A stretch of DNA of 64,000 nt from Citrobacter koseri ATCC BAA-895 (GCF_000018045.1 NC_009792.1:4650001-4714000), one strand, 5' to 3'. Counted from the first letter of the stretch, positions 8,909 to 18,420 are shown. Numbers and translations are program-made. The notes: a model not told the origin generated them from the letters alone.

Positions 8909-9595
8909 ATGACCATCAGTAAGACACATGAAAAGGGCTATACGGTCTATTACAAAGAGGAAAATAAAGACCTTAAGTCCCTGATGGATAAGTATATGAA
9001 TAACGAAATCAGTGGCAAACCGCTGAACAGCGGCAACGAATTCCGCAGCGTAGAACTTGTTAAATACCAGTCACGGAAGTTCATCATCAAAAACGATCGC
9101 GAAATAGACCCACGATTTGAGAAAAAGATTCAGAATTTTCTCTCCGGGCCTTTTTATTCTCAGCTGATCCAAAAACTGGACAGCCTGGCGCCACAAGTGC
9201 GTGCCTGTACCGCCGATCTCTACTGTGTGGCCGAGAAAACACGTTTTCGCCAGTGCTATGATGTGTATACCCTTCATGAATATATTGAAGGGGAGCCATT
9301 AAATGATATTAATGAAAGCAATAAAGAAGATATTAAGGCGTGTATTCAGCAACTGCACCGGGCAGGTCTGGCCTCCAATGATATTCATGCCGGAAACTTT
9401 ATCCGCACACCTTCCGGGGAATTGCGCATCATCGACTTATCCTGCAAAGGAAGTCTGAAAATTTGCCAGGCAAATGATATTTTAGTATTACAAAATAAAT
9501 ACCATATGAATATTGAAGGTCAGGGTCTGGTTTATAAACTTATTCAGCTTAAAGAGAAATTCAGACGCTTATCCCGCAAGATGCGCGGAAAATAA
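8909..9595 (+). CDS. WaaY-like LPS core heptose kinase, outside the waa operon
   Basis: The 228-residue protein resembles WaaY (RfaY), the kinase that phosphorylates heptose II of the LPS inner core. Kinase-like signatures are CIQQLHRAGLASNDIHAGNF (conserved Asp at about residue 158, Asn nearby) and RTPSGELRIIDLSCKG, equivalent to catalytic and metal-binding loops. The EYIEGEPLNDI segment is the hinge-like region of the family. I chose ATG 8909 because GAGG lies 6 bases upstream; a TTG at 8897 is in frame but overlaps that site. In E. coli and Salmonella waaY lies inside the waaQ/waaG operon; here it stands alone between waaH and tdh. No waaY is present in the main locus. Family assignment is good; the exact acceptor is inferred. 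Confidence 0.8.
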   Translation: MTISKTHEKGYTVYYKEENKDLKSLMDKYMNNEISGKPLNSGNEFRSVELVKYQSRKFIIKNDREIDPRFEKKIQNFLSGPFYSQLIQKLDSLAPQVRACTADLYCVAEKTRFRQCYDVYTLHEYIEGEPLNDINESNKEDIKACIQQLHRAGLASNDIHAGNFIRTPSGELRIIDLSCKGSLKICQANDILVLQNKYHMNIEGQGLVYKLIQLKEKFRRLSRKMRGK

Positions 9596-9604
9596 AAACG
9601 CCAT

Positions 9605-9638
9605 TTTACGGCCAGGTTCGGGAAAACCTGGCCGCCAG
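9605..9638. terminator. hairpin between convergent waaY-like gene and tdh
   Basis: A perfect 10-bp stem (CGGCCAGGTT at 9609-9618 pairing with AACCTGGCCG at 9625-9634) with a 6-base loop lies between the two convergent stops. Neither side has a long T-run, though A/T-rich sequence follows on the minus strand, so it fits best as the tdh terminator. Confidence 0.5.
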
Positions 9639-9648
9639 CAGGATGCTG

Positions 9649-10674
9649 TCAGTCCCAGCTCAGAATCACTTTTCCTGACTGGCCTGAACGCATCGCATCA
9701 AAGCCTTTCTGGAACTCATCAATGGAGAAACGGTGGGTGATGATCGGAGACAGATCCAGGCCAGACTGAATCAGCGCCGCCATCTTATACCAGGTTTCAA
9801 ACATCTCACGACCGTAAATACCTTTAATAAACAGCCCTTTGAAGATCACCTTCGTCCAGTCGATAGACATATCTGAAGGTGGAATCCCCAGCATCGCGAT
9901 ACGACCGCCGTGGTTCATGGTATCCAGCATGGCGCGAAACGCAGGCGGCGCACCGGACATCTCCAGGCCGACATCAAACCCTTCAGTCATGCCCAGATTA
10001 GCCATCACGTCGGTCAGGTTCTCTTTCGCAACGTTCACCGTGTGGATGATGCCCATTTTACGCGCCAGTTCCAGACGGTACTCATTCACATCCGTGATCA
10101 CGACATGACGCGCGCCCACATGTTTCGCTACCGCCGCCGCCATGATGCCGATCGGGCCGGCACCGGAAACCAGCACATCTTCACCGACCAGATCGAACGA
10201 CAGCGCCGTGTGTACGGCATTGCCGAAGGGGTCGAAGATAGAGGCTAAATCATCGGAGATGTTATCCGGGATCTTAAAGGCGTTAAACGCCGGAAGTACC
10301 AGATATTCCGCAAAACAACCGGGACGGTTAACACCGACACCCAGAGTATTGCGGCACAAATGCGTACGGCCACCGCGACAGTTACGACAATGGCCGCAGG
10401 TAATATGGCCTTCGCCGGAAACGCGATCGCCAATCCTGAAGCCTTTAACTTCCTGACCGATACCGACCACCTCGCCGACATATTCATGCCCTACCACCAT
10501 CGGAACCGGGATGGTTTTTTGCGACCATTCATCCCAGTTATAGATGTGAACGTCAGTGCCGCAGATGGCTGTTTTACGGATTTTAATCAGCAGATCGTTA
10601 TGCCCGACTTCCGGTACCGGAACGTCAGTCATCCAGATGCCCTCTTCCGCTTTCAGTTTGGATAACGCTTTCAT
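9649..10674 (-). CDS. tdh: L-threonine 3-dehydrogenase Tdh
   Basis: Tdh oxidises L-threonine to 2-amino-3-ketobutyrate with NAD+, the first step of threonine breakdown to glycine and acetyl-CoA. The 341-residue zinc enzyme shows the catalytic Cys38 region ([18 protein letters not shown]), [10 protein letters not shown], the structural zinc site ([15 protein letters not shown], about residues 93-107) and the [10 protein letters not shown] nucleotide fold near residue 172. It lies 9 bp downstream of kbl in the kbl-tdh operon, which in E. coli is controlled by Lrp and leucine. Confidence 0.98.
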
Positions 10675-10683
10675 CTCACATCC

Positions 10684-11880
10684 TCAGGCAATAACGCCCA
10701 GTTGTTTACCAATACGTGTGAACGCCTCAACCGCACGCGTGATTTGCTCAGGGGTATGCGCCGCAGACATCTGGGTACGAATACGCGCCTGACCTTTCGG
10801 AACAACCGGATAGAAGAATCCGGTCACGTAAATCCCCTCTTTTTGCAGTTCGCGGGCAAATTGCTGCGCAACCACCGCATCACCCAGCATCACTGGAATA
10901 ATAGCGTGATCGGCGCCAGCCAGCGTGAAGCCCGCAGCGGACATTTGCTCACGGAACTGACGCGCATTCGCCCACAGGCGATCGCGCAGTTCGCTCCCCG
11001 CCTCAACCATCTCCAGCACTTTAAGGGAGGCCGCCACAATGGCAGGCGCCAGGGAATTCGAGAACAGATACGGACGGGAACGCTGACGCAGCCACTCCAC
11101 CACCTCTTTACGCGCCGCCGTATAACCGCCAGATGCCCCACCCAGCGCTTTGCCTAACGTACCGGTAATGATGTCCACGCGTCCCATTACGTCACAGTAT
11201 TCGTGAGAACCGCGACCGTTCTCCCCGACAAAACCGACAGCATGGGAGTCATCAACCATCACCAGCGCGCCGTAAATGTCTGCCAGGTCACAGACGCCTT
11301 TCAGGTTAGCGATAACGCCGTCCATCGAGAACACGCCGTCGGTGGCGATCAGCACATGACGAGCGCCAGCTTCACGAGCCTCTTTCAGACGCGCTTCCAG
11401 CTCCTGCATATCGTTGTTGGCATAGCGAAAACGCTTCGCTTTACACAGACGAACGCCATCAATAATCGAGGCGTGGTTTAACGCATCCGAGATAATCGCA
11501 TCTTCTGCGCCCAGCAGGGTTTCGAACAAGCCGCCGTTGGCGTCGAAGCAGGAAGAGTACAGAATAGCGTCTTCCATACCGAGGAAGTCCGCCAGTTTTT
11601 GCTCCAGCTGTTTATGACTGTCCTGAGTGCCGCAGATAAAGCGCACTGAAGCCATGCCAAACCCGTGAGAATCCATTCCCGCTTTTGCTGCCGCAATCAG
11701 TTCGGGATGGTTAGCCAGCCCCAGATAGTTGTTGGCGCAAAAGTTGATGACGTGGCTTCCGTCTGCCACGGTGATGTCCGCCTGCTGCGCAGACGTGATA
11801 ATGCGCTCTTCTTTAAACAATCCTTCCGCACGGGCGGTTTCCAGATCGTTGGTTAACTGCTTATAAAAATCCCCACGCAT
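10684..11880 (-). CDS. kbl: 2-amino-3-ketobutyrate coenzyme A ligase (glycine C-acetyltransferase) Kbl
   Basis: Kbl cleaves 2-amino-3-ketobutyrate with CoA to glycine and acetyl-CoA. It is a 398-residue PLP enzyme of the alpha-oxoamine synthase family. INFCANNYLGLANHPELI (about 45-62), the DDSHAVGFVGENGRG aspartate block and the PLP-lysine motif ITGTLGKALGG (about residue 244) are visible. It is the first gene of kbl-tdh and is divergent from hldD. Confidence 0.98.
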   Translation of the reverse strand: MRGDFYKQLTNDLETARAEGLFKEERIITSAQQADITVADGSHVINFCANNYLGLANHPELIAAAKAGMDSHGFGMASVRFICGTQDSHKQLEQKLADFLGMEDAILYSSCFDANGGLFETLLGAEDAIISDALNHASIIDGVRLCKAKRFRYANNDMQELEARLKEAREAGARHVLIATDGVFSMDGVIANLKGVCDLADIYGALVMVDDSHAVGFVGENGRGSHEYCDVMGRVDIITGTLGKALGGASGGYTAARKEVVEWLRQRSRPYLFSNSLAPAIVAASLKVLEMVEAGSELRDRLWANARQFREQMSAAGFTLAGADHAIIPVMLGDAVVAQQFARELQKEGIYVTGFFYPVVPKGQARIRTQMSAAHTPEQITRAVEAFTRIGKQLGVIA

Positions 11881-11959
11881 TGCGATTCTCCAGACCAGGC
11901 AAATTTCAGCACATATTACCCAAAGCTATACATTGATACGAGATGACGCATCATCACTT

Positions 11960-11966
11960 CTTGAAA
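11960..11966 (+). promoter_or_regulatory. possible heat-shock type -35 element upstream of hldD
   Basis: The string CTTGAAA matches the -35 consensus of sigma-32 promoters and lies about 130 bp upstream of hldD, a gene known in E. coli (as htrM/rfaD) to be heat inducible. I could not find a convincing CCCCAT-type -10 partner at the right distance, so this is only a candidate. Confidence 0.25.
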
Positions 11967-12095
11967 ATGCAGCATAAATCACGCGTACCCGCACAGCTTA
12001 TCGGTGAATGGCTGAAGCCTGGGCCGTGTAGTGATATGATAAGAAGTATTCGTGTCTGAGATTGTCTCTGACTCCATAATTCGAAGGTTACAGTT

Positions 12096-13028
12096 ATGAT
12101 CATCGTTACCGGCGGCGCGGGCTTTATCGGCAGCAACATCGTTAAGTCCCTGAATGATAAAGGCATCACCGATATTCTGGTGGTAGACAACCTGAAAGAC
12201 GGCACCAAGTTCGTCAACCTGGTGGACCTGAATATTGCTGACTATATGGATAAGGAAGACTTCCTGATCCAGATTATGGCCGGAGAAGAGTTCGGCGATA
12301 TCGAAGCTGTTTTCCACGAAGGCGCCTGCTCTTCCACCACCGAGTGGGACGGCAAGTATATGATGGACAACAACTATCAATACTCCAAAGAGCTGCTGCA
12401 CTACTGCCTGGAACGTGACATTCCGTTCCTGTATGCCTCCTCTGCGGCAACTTACGGCGGTCGCACCTCTGACTTCATTGAGTCTCGTGAATATGAGAAA
12501 CCGCTAAACGTTTACGGCTACTCTAAATTCCTGTTCGACGAGTATGTACGCCAGATCCTGCCTGAAGCCAGCTCGCAGATTGTGGGTTTCCGCTATTTCA
12601 ACGTTTACGGACCGCGTGAAGGCCATAAAGGCAGCATGGCGAGCGTCGCTTTCCATCTGAATACTCAGCTCAACAACGGTGAAACGCCGAAACTGTTTGA
12701 AGGCAGCGAAAACTTCAAACGCGATTTTGTCTACGTCGGCGACGTGGCTGATGTAAACCTGTGGTTCTGGGAAAACGGCGTGTCCGGCATCTTTAACCTG
12801 GGCACCGGGCGCGCGGAATCCTTCCAGGCCGTGGCGGATGCCGCGCTGGCTTATCACAAGAAAAGCGACCTTGAGTACATTCCGTTCCCGGAAAAACTGA
12901 AAGGCCGTTACCAGGCGTTCACGCAGGCGGATCTGACCAATCTGCGCGCCGCAGGCTATGACAAACCGTTCAAGACCGTTGCCGAAGGCGTAACGGAGTA
13001 TATGGCCTGGCTGAATCGCGACGCGTAA
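12096..13028 (+). CDS. hldD: ADP-L-glycero-D-manno-heptose 6-epimerase HldD (RfaD/WaaD)
   Basis: HldD epimerises ADP-D,D-heptose to ADP-L,D-heptose, the donor for LPS inner-core heptosyltransferases. It is a 310-residue extended SDR protein with the NADP fold VTGGAGFIGSNIVKSL at the N-terminus and the catalytic YGYSKFLFDEY block (YxxxK, about residues 140-144). FNVYGPREGHKGSMASVAFH is the family substrate loop. It is the first gene of the rightward LPS core operon; waaF starts 8 bp after its stop. Confidence 0.98.
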   Translation: MIIVTGGAGFIGSNIVKSLNDKGITDILVVDNLKDGTKFVNLVDLNIADYMDKEDFLIQIMAGEEFGDIEAVFHEGACSSTTEWDGKYMMDNNYQYSKELLHYCLERDIPFLYASSAATYGGRTSDFIESREYEKPLNVYGYSKFLFDEYVRQILPEASSQIVGFRYFNVYGPREGHKGSMASVAFHLNTQLNNGETPKLFEGSENFKRDFVYVGDVADVNLWFWENGVSGIFNLGTGRAESFQAVADAALAYHKKSDLEYIPFPEKLKGRYQAFTQADLTNLRAAGYDKPFKTVAEGVTEYMAWLNRDA

Positions 13029-13036
13029 GAAGAAAC

Positions 13037-14083
13037 ATGAAAATACTGGTGATTGGTCCGTCCTGGGTAGGCGACATGATGATGTCGCAAAGTCTCTATC
13101 GCACGCTCAAGGCGCGCTATCCCCAGGCGATAATCGACGTGATGGCGCCCGCGTGGTGCCGCCCGTTATTGTCGCGTATGCCGGAGGTCAACGACGCGAT
13201 CCCCATGCCGCTTGGCCACGGGGCGCTGGAAATTGGCGAGCGGCGCAAGCTCGGTCATCGTCTGCGTGAAAAGCGCTATGACCGCGCCTATGTTCTGCCG
13301 AATTCGTTTAAATCCGCACTCGTTCCTTTCTTTGCCGGCATTCCGCATCGCACCGGCTGGCGCGGCGAGATGCGCTACGGCCTGCTCAACGACGCGCGCG
13401 TGTTAGATAAAGAGGCCTGGCCATTAATGGTGGAACGCTATGTGGCACTGGCCTACGACAAAGGCGTTATGCGTACTGCCCAGGATCTGCCGCAGCCTCT
13501 GTTATGGCCGCAGCTACAGGTGAGCGAGGGCGAAAAGTCCCTCATCTGCAACGAATTTTCTCTTTCCGCTGAACGTCCGATGATCGGTTTTTGCCCCGGC
13601 GCGGAATTTGGCCCGGCGAAACGCTGGCCGCATTATCACTATGCGGAACTGGCAAAGCAGCTCATCGATGAAGGCCACCAGATCGTCTTGTTTGGCTCAG
13701 CAAAAGATCATGACGCCGGAAATGAAATTCTGGCTACACTGAATACTGAGCAGCAGGTCTGGTGCCGCAACCTGGCGGGAGAAACGCAGCTGGAACAAGC
13801 TGTTATCCTTCTATCCGCCTGCAAAGCCGTTGTTACGAATGACTCTGGTTTAATGCATGTCGCCGCTGCGCTGAACCGTCCGCTGGTCGCGCTGTACGGC
13901 CCCAGCAGCCCGGACTTTACTCCCCCACTTTCGCATAAAGCGCGGGTTATCCGTCTGATTACGGGTTATCACAAGGTGCGCAAAGGGGATGCTGCGGAAG
14001 GGTATCATCAGAGCCTGATTGACATCACGCCGACGCGTGTCCTGGAAGAACTCAATAGTCTGTTATTACAAGAGGAAGCCTGA
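13037..14083 (+). CDS. waaF: LPS heptosyltransferase II WaaF
   Basis: WaaF adds the second L,D-heptose to the LPS inner core on the cytoplasmic face of the inner membrane. It is a 348-residue GT-B family 9 enzyme with the start MKILVIGPSWVGDMMMSQSLY, the FCPGAEFGPAKRWP block near residue 185, and the donor-binding VTNDSGLMHVAAALNRPLVALYGPSSP stretch (about residues 258-284). It lies between hldD and waaC with 3 bp before waaC, so it is clearly co-transcribed. Confidence 0.98.
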   Translation: MKILVIGPSWVGDMMMSQSLYRTLKARYPQAIIDVMAPAWCRPLLSRMPEVNDAIPMPLGHGALEIGERRKLGHRLREKRYDRAYVLPNSFKSALVPFFAGIPHRTGWRGEMRYGLLNDARVLDKEAWPLMVERYVALAYDKGVMRTAQDLPQPLLWPQLQVSEGEKSLICNEFSLSAERPMIGFCPGAEFGPAKRWPHYHYAELAKQLIDEGHQIVLFGSAKDHDAGNEILATLNTEQQVWCRNLAGETQLEQAVILLSACKAVVTNDSGLMHVAAALNRPLVALYGPSSPDFTPPLSHKARVIRLITGYHKVRKGDAAEGYHQSLIDITPTRVLEELNSLLLQEEA

Positions 14084-14086
14084 CGG

Positions 14087-15055
14087 ATGCGGGTTCTGAT
14101 AGTCAAAACATCATCAATGGGGGATGTGTTACACACATTGCCCGCACTGACTGACGCACAGCAAGTCATCCCGGGTATTCAGTTTGATTGGGTGGTAGAA
14201 GAAGGATTCGCGCAAATTCCATCCTGGCACGATGCTGTCGATCGCGTGATTCCCGTCGCTATTCGCCGTTGGCGTAAGGCCTGGTTTTCCGCGCCCATCA
14301 AAGCTGAACGTAAAGCCTTTCGCGATGCCGTACAGGCACAGCAATACGATGCGATTATTGATGCCCAGGGGCTGGTAAAAAGCGCGGCGCTGGTCACAAG
14401 ACTGGGACGCGGCGTAAAGCACGGCATGGACTGGAGTACGGCCCGGGAGCCCCTGGCCAGCCTGTTTTACAACCAAAAGCATCACATCGCTAAAGCGCAG
14501 CATGCCGTTGAACGCACCCGCGAGCTGTTCGCCAAAAGCCTGGGGTACAGCAAGCCACAGTCCCAGGGCGATTATGCGATTGCGCAACATTTCCTGAGCA
14601 ATCTGAATGCAGACGCAGGGCAATATGCGGTATTTTTACACGCGACTACCCGAGACGATAAGCACTGGCCAGAAGCAAACTGGCGAGATCTGATCGGCCA
14701 ACTGCGTGATGCGGGTGTACGCATTAAGCTGCCCTGGGGTGCGCCCCATGAAGAAGCACGGGCAAAAAGATTAGCGGAAGGATTTGATTATGTGGATGTT
14801 TTACCACGAATGAGTCTGGAAGAGGTCGCACGCGAGTTGGCGGGGGCAAAATTTGTAGTGTCCGTTGATACCGGGCTTAGCCATTTAACCGCCGCCCTTG
14901 ATCGACCTAATATCACGCTGTATGGCCCGACCGATCCGGGACTGATTGGGGGATATGGGAAGAATCAGTGCGCGCAAAAGAGTCATTCAGGGAAGATGTC
15001 AACTCTGAGTGCGGATGCCGTCAAAGTATCATTGCTTGATTTTAATTTGCTATAA
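14087..15055 (+). CDS. waaC: LPS heptosyltransferase I WaaC
   Basis: WaaC adds the first heptose onto Kdo2-lipid A. It is a GT9 protein of 322 residues, a few longer than the E. coli and Salmonella enzymes. Motifs include VLIVKTSSMGDVLHTLPALTD at the N-terminus, DAQGLVKSAALVTRL near residue 90, and SVDTGLSHLTAALDRPNITLYGPTDPGLIGGYGKNQ near residue 258. waaL starts 18 bp after its stop, so it belongs to the hldD-waaF-waaC-waaL operon. Confidence 0.97.
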   Translation: MRVLIVKTSSMGDVLHTLPALTDAQQVIPGIQFDWVVEEGFAQIPSWHDAVDRVIPVAIRRWRKAWFSAPIKAERKAFRDAVQAQQYDAIIDAQGLVKSAALVTRLGRGVKHGMDWSTAREPLASLFYNQKHHIAKAQHAVERTRELFAKSLGYSKPQSQGDYAIAQHFLSNLNADAGQYAVFLHATTRDDKHWPEANWRDLIGQLRDAGVRIKLPWGAPHEEARAKRLAEGFDYVDVLPRMSLEEVARELAGAKFVVSVDTGLSHLTAALDRPNITLYGPTDPGLIGGYGKNQCAQKSHSGKMSTLSADAVKVSLLDFNLL

Positions 15056-15073
15056 CTTTTAAAGAGATTAATC

Positions 15074-16357
15074 ATGCTTCGTGGACACACGTTTTCTCGC
15101 TTTATCCGCAGCACGCAAAATAATCCGTTTAACGTTATCTATTTTTTATTTTATGCCGGGTGTCTGACGACCCTGGCGATGCTGCTGATCAATCCAGACG
15201 AAGCTTTAAAAGTTTTTATTGCATGTGCGGTTCTGTCGCTACCGATTATCGGTAAACACAGCAAGTCACTTCTGAGTGATAAGAAAAACCTGCTGTTACC
15301 CGTGATGCTGCTGCTCTTCGGTTTAGTACAAATTATTTGGGTTGAGATCTTTAAAGAACCGGGCTCATCCTTTACTGGCGCTTATCGCTCATACCAGAAC
15401 GGCGGTAAGGTGATGATCTTTGCCGCACTGATTGCCACAGCCCTGCAATCGCCAATCGCATGTGCGATGAAAGATCGTATAACCCGCTACTGGGTGATTA
15501 CGACGGCTGTTGGTTTGTATCTTTTTGCGGGTTATCAACTCCTCACCTCACCAGATCCGCTTAACTACCGTGTCGAACTGGGTTTTGAACATCCGACAGG
15601 AGCGGCTTATGCGTTGACGTTTGTCGCATTGCTCGCGTCACAGGCCATCATCAACTTGCGGCTAAAGCATACAATCCTGCTCTATTTATTACACTTTTTG
15701 GTATCACTGGCGGTTATCACTATAACGCAAACCCGCGCCGCCATTCTGGTCTATCCGGTTCTGAGCATAGGGCTATTTTTCTTACACTATCGGCATAACC
15801 GTACCGTTTTGCTGCGTACGTTACTGGCCTTTATTGTTCTCGCGGGGCTGGCGGCAATCCCTTTAAAATCGGTGATTGAAAAGCGCTATAACAGCTTCGT
15901 AACCGATATGCATTCTTACAGTAAGAAGAACAGTAATACCTCGATTGGCGCCCGACTCGCGATGCAACGGGCGGGTATTGATGCTGGAAAAAACCACTAC
16001 TGGGGCCAATCACTTGAACAACGCGATGCTGGAATGCGGGATTTTGCCCGACAGGATACCTCGTTAAGAGGAGCACTTGGGTTCGTCGACATCCATTTGC
16101 ATAACGAATTCATTGATACTTTTTCTCTTAAAGGGATTTCTGGCGTCATCGCTCTGCTCTTTTTGTATCTGGCGATGTTTTTAAAAGCTTATACACAACG
16201 TAGCCCTCTGTTATTCATCATTTCCAGTGCTATAGTTATCTATGGTTTAAGCGACTTATTATTATACGCCAAAGGTGAAACTCTGAGCAGTATGCTGGCA
16301 TTATGCGCGGCGATGATGCTGACACCAGGCACGATGAGAGAGTTATGCCATGATTAA
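15074..16357 (+). CDS. waaL: O-antigen ligase WaaL
   Basis: WaaL is the inner-membrane ligase that transfers undecaprenyl-linked O antigen to the lipid A-core on the periplasmic side. The 427-residue protein is very hydrophobic with roughly ten or more predicted transmembrane segments. It carries the ligase features ITQTRAAILVYPV and, in the large periplasmic loop, GARLAMQRAG ... LRGALGFVDIHLHNEFIDTFSLKG; the conserved His lies in HLHNEF. WaaL sequences are very variable, so the call rests on these motifs, topology and position directly after waaC. Its end overlaps the start of the GT2 gene by 8 bases. Confidence 0.9.
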   Translation: MLRGHTFSRFIRSTQNNPFNVIYFLFYAGCLTTLAMLLINPDEALKVFIACAVLSLPIIGKHSKSLLSDKKNLLLPVMLLLFGLVQIIWVEIFKEPGSSFTGAYRSYQNGGKVMIFAALIATALQSPIACAMKDRITRYWVITTAVGLYLFAGYQLLTSPDPLNYRVELGFEHPTGAAYALTFVALLASQAIINLRLKHTILLYLLHFLVSLAVITITQTRAAILVYPVLSIGLFFLHYRHNRTVLLRTLLAFIVLAGLAAIPLKSVIEKRYNSFVTDMHSYSKKNSNTSIGARLAMQRAGIDAGKNHYWGQSLEQRDAGMRDFARQDTSLRGALGFVDIHLHNEFIDTFSLKGISGVIALLFLYLAMFLKAYTQRSPLLFIISSAIVIYGLSDLLLYAKGETLSSMLALCAAMMLTPGTMRELCHD

Positions 16358-17363
16358 CGCTTCAGATTATTTGCTGAGCATTATTATACCGGCATACAAC
16401 AATGCCGAATTCATTACGGATACGCTGGCGTCTTTACATCAGGGCATCACTAATGAGGTAGAAGTAATCATTATTAATGATGGCTCAACGGATTTGACTG
16501 AAGAACGCATAAATGCGTTTTATCGCGAACATCATTGCAACAACGTGAAATACATCTACCAGGAAAATCATGGTGTTGCGATTACCCGCAACGTCGGGCT
16601 TTCACATGCGACAGGGAAGTATATTGGCTTTGTTGACAGCGATGACATTATTAGCCCGGATTATTTTTCGGTTCTTCTCCCTAAATTAAGAGAAGAGAAA
16701 TATGATATCGTTGAATTCAACTTAACCCGTGACATTAATAATCTCTATCAATGCCAAAAAGATAAGCCGGATGCAGTAAAACAGAGTGAAATCACGTTAA
16801 CGGATGAAAATTTAACGCAGTTATTACCCACTTTCCGTGCGGGTCAATGGCACCTTGTAACAAAATTCTTTCGCCGTGACATTATTGGGCAAGACCGCTT
16901 TGAAGAACATCATCGTTATGAGGACATTATTTTTTGTCCATTTCAATACTTTAAATGCCATAAGATCTTAAAAATAGATAACAAGCTATATTATTATCGA
17001 ATAAACGATCGGAGCATTACCGAGAATATTCTTGAAAATGATGCACAATATATTTTCTTCGCCATGCGTAAAATGTGTGACTATATAAAAGAAAATGATG
17101 AAAAACGAACTGTAGCCACATTAATGATCATTAACTGCTTCCTTGAAGGACGCAAGTTGCTGCGCAAGAAGAAAGGTTATTATCGCTACGAAGAAGATAT
17201 GATCAGTGACATTCAAGATGCACTGACATGCTGTGATACAAGCATCGTTAAAAGAAAAGTTATTTATAAAATGAAGTACCCACACATTGATCGTTTTATT
17301 TCAAAAATACGATTTAAAGCCATAAACGCTTGCAAAATGTTATTTGTTAGCAAGGAAAGTTAA
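16350..17363 (+). CDS. GT2 family glycosyltransferase of the LPS outer core (WaaV-like)
   Basis: This 337-residue GT-A glycosyltransferase begins YLLSIIIPAYNNAEFITDTL, has NDGSTDLTEERI and the metal-binding FVDSDD (about residue 93), with VAITRNVGLSHATGKYIG between them. The C-terminal half is lysine-rich, as in peripheral membrane glycosyltransferases. Its start overlaps waaL and waaQ follows 1 bp after its stop, so it is part of the LPS operon. Position after waaL recalls WaaV of the E. coli R1/R4 core, a GT2 enzyme, but I cannot assign the sugar. The A/T-rich codons differ from the flanking hldD-waaC genes, suggesting a separately acquired module. Confidence 0.8.
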   Translation: MINASDYLLSIIIPAYNNAEFITDTLASLHQGITNEVEVIIINDGSTDLTEERINAFYREHHCNNVKYIYQENHGVAITRNVGLSHATGKYIGFVDSDDIISPDYFSVLLPKLREEKYDIVEFNLTRDINNLYQCQKDKPDAVKQSEITLTDENLTQLLPTFRAGQWHLVTKFFRRDIIGQDRFEEHHRYEDIIFCPFQYFKCHKILKIDNKLYYYRINDRSITENILENDAQYIFFAMRKMCDYIKENDEKRTVATLMIINCFLEGRKLLRKKKGYYRYEEDMISDIQDALTCCDTSIVKRKVIYKMKYPHIDRFISKIRFKAINACKMLFVSKES

Positions 17364-17364
17364 T

Positions 17365-18420
17365 ATGTTTGATAAAGTAGAAAGAATTCTTATTTGCAAG
17401 CTTAAGTTTTATGGCGATGTTCTGCTCATTACCCCTGTTATTGCCAGTCTCCAGGCACGTTATCCGCACGCAAAAATTGATCTTCTTCTTTATAAAGACA
17501 CCAGGGCAATTTTGGCTGCTGATGAGAGAATCAACAACTTTTACCTTATTGAAAAAAAGAAAGGTCTGCTGGAAACCATTAAAAATTATATATCGGTACG
17601 CCGCCAGCTGAAAAAAAACCACTATGACCTTATTGTCAACTTAACCGAACAATGGCCTATTGGCGCACTTATCGCTTCCCTACGCCGCCCCTCTATTGCC
17701 TTTAAAAGGGACAAGAAGCAGTGGAATTGCCTTTTTACAAAAGTCACACCAACAACCGGAACTCATATTGTTGAGCAAAACTTATCCATTCTAAAAGGCC
17801 TCGACTTTAGTGAAAGCGAGCTCAAAAAAGAGATGTTGCTCTGCTATCGCGAGAGTGACTATCAATATTTGCTGACCCAACTCCCCGCGCTTTTCATGCA
17901 AAAATACGTTGTGATTCAACCCACTGCAAGACAGTCTTTTAAGTGCTGGGATGACGAGAAATTTGCGCATGTCATAGATTATTTGCAGCAACGCGGTCTG
18001 CATGTTTACCTGACCTGTGGACCCGCAGTACAAGAACAGCAGCAGGTAGCGCGTATCGCCGGACTGTGTCAATCACCACCAGACCTGACGGTGGCAGGTA
18101 AAACGACCTTCCTGCAACTGGCGGCGTTAATCGATCATGCAGTACTGTATATCGGCGTGGACTCCGCCCCCATGCATATGGCTGCCGCATTAGGTACGCC
18201 GCAGGTATGTTTGTTTGGCGCCACAAATTATCAACAGTGGAAACCCTGGTCAGATAAAGCTGCGCTGATCTGGGCAGGCGATTATCATCCAATGCCGACC
18301 CGGGCAGAACTGGACAGATCCCGGAAATACCTGACCTGGATACCAGAACACGCAGTTATTGACGCTATCGACACTGTGCTCCATGATAGCAACCCGGTTG
18401 AAGGAAATGAGACAGCGTAA
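17365..18420 (+). CDS. waaQ: LPS heptosyltransferase III WaaQ, relocated into the waaL operon
   Basis: This GT9 enzyme of 351 residues is recognisable as WaaQ. It has RILICKLKFYGDVLLITPVI at the N-terminus, the YDLIVNLTEQWPIGAL block, YVVIQPTARQSFKCWDDEKF in the middle, and YIGVDSAPMHMAAALGTPQVCLFGATNYQQWKPW near the C-terminus. WaaQ adds the third heptose to heptose II. The ATG at 17365 has AAGGAAAG just upstream; an in-frame start at 17344 would overlap the GT2 gene. In E. coli and Salmonella waaQ is the first gene of the opposite operon, just before waaG; here it lies in the rightward waaL operon. The next gene begins directly after its stop. Confidence 0.88.
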   Translation: MFDKVERILICKLKFYGDVLLITPVIASLQARYPHAKIDLLLYKDTRAILAADERINNFYLIEKKKGLLETIKNYISVRRQLKKNHYDLIVNLTEQWPIGALIASLRRPSIAFKRDKKQWNCLFTKVTPTTGTHIVEQNLSILKGLDFSESELKKEMLLCYRESDYQYLLTQLPALFMQKYVVIQPTARQSFKCWDDEKFAHVIDYLQQRGLHVYLTCGPAVQEQQQVARIAGLCQSPPDLTVAGKTTFLQLAALIDHAVLYIGVDSAPMHMAAALGTPQVCLFGATNYQQWKPWSDKAALIWAGDYHPMPTRAELDRSRKYLTWIPEHAVIDAIDTVLHDSNPVEGNETA

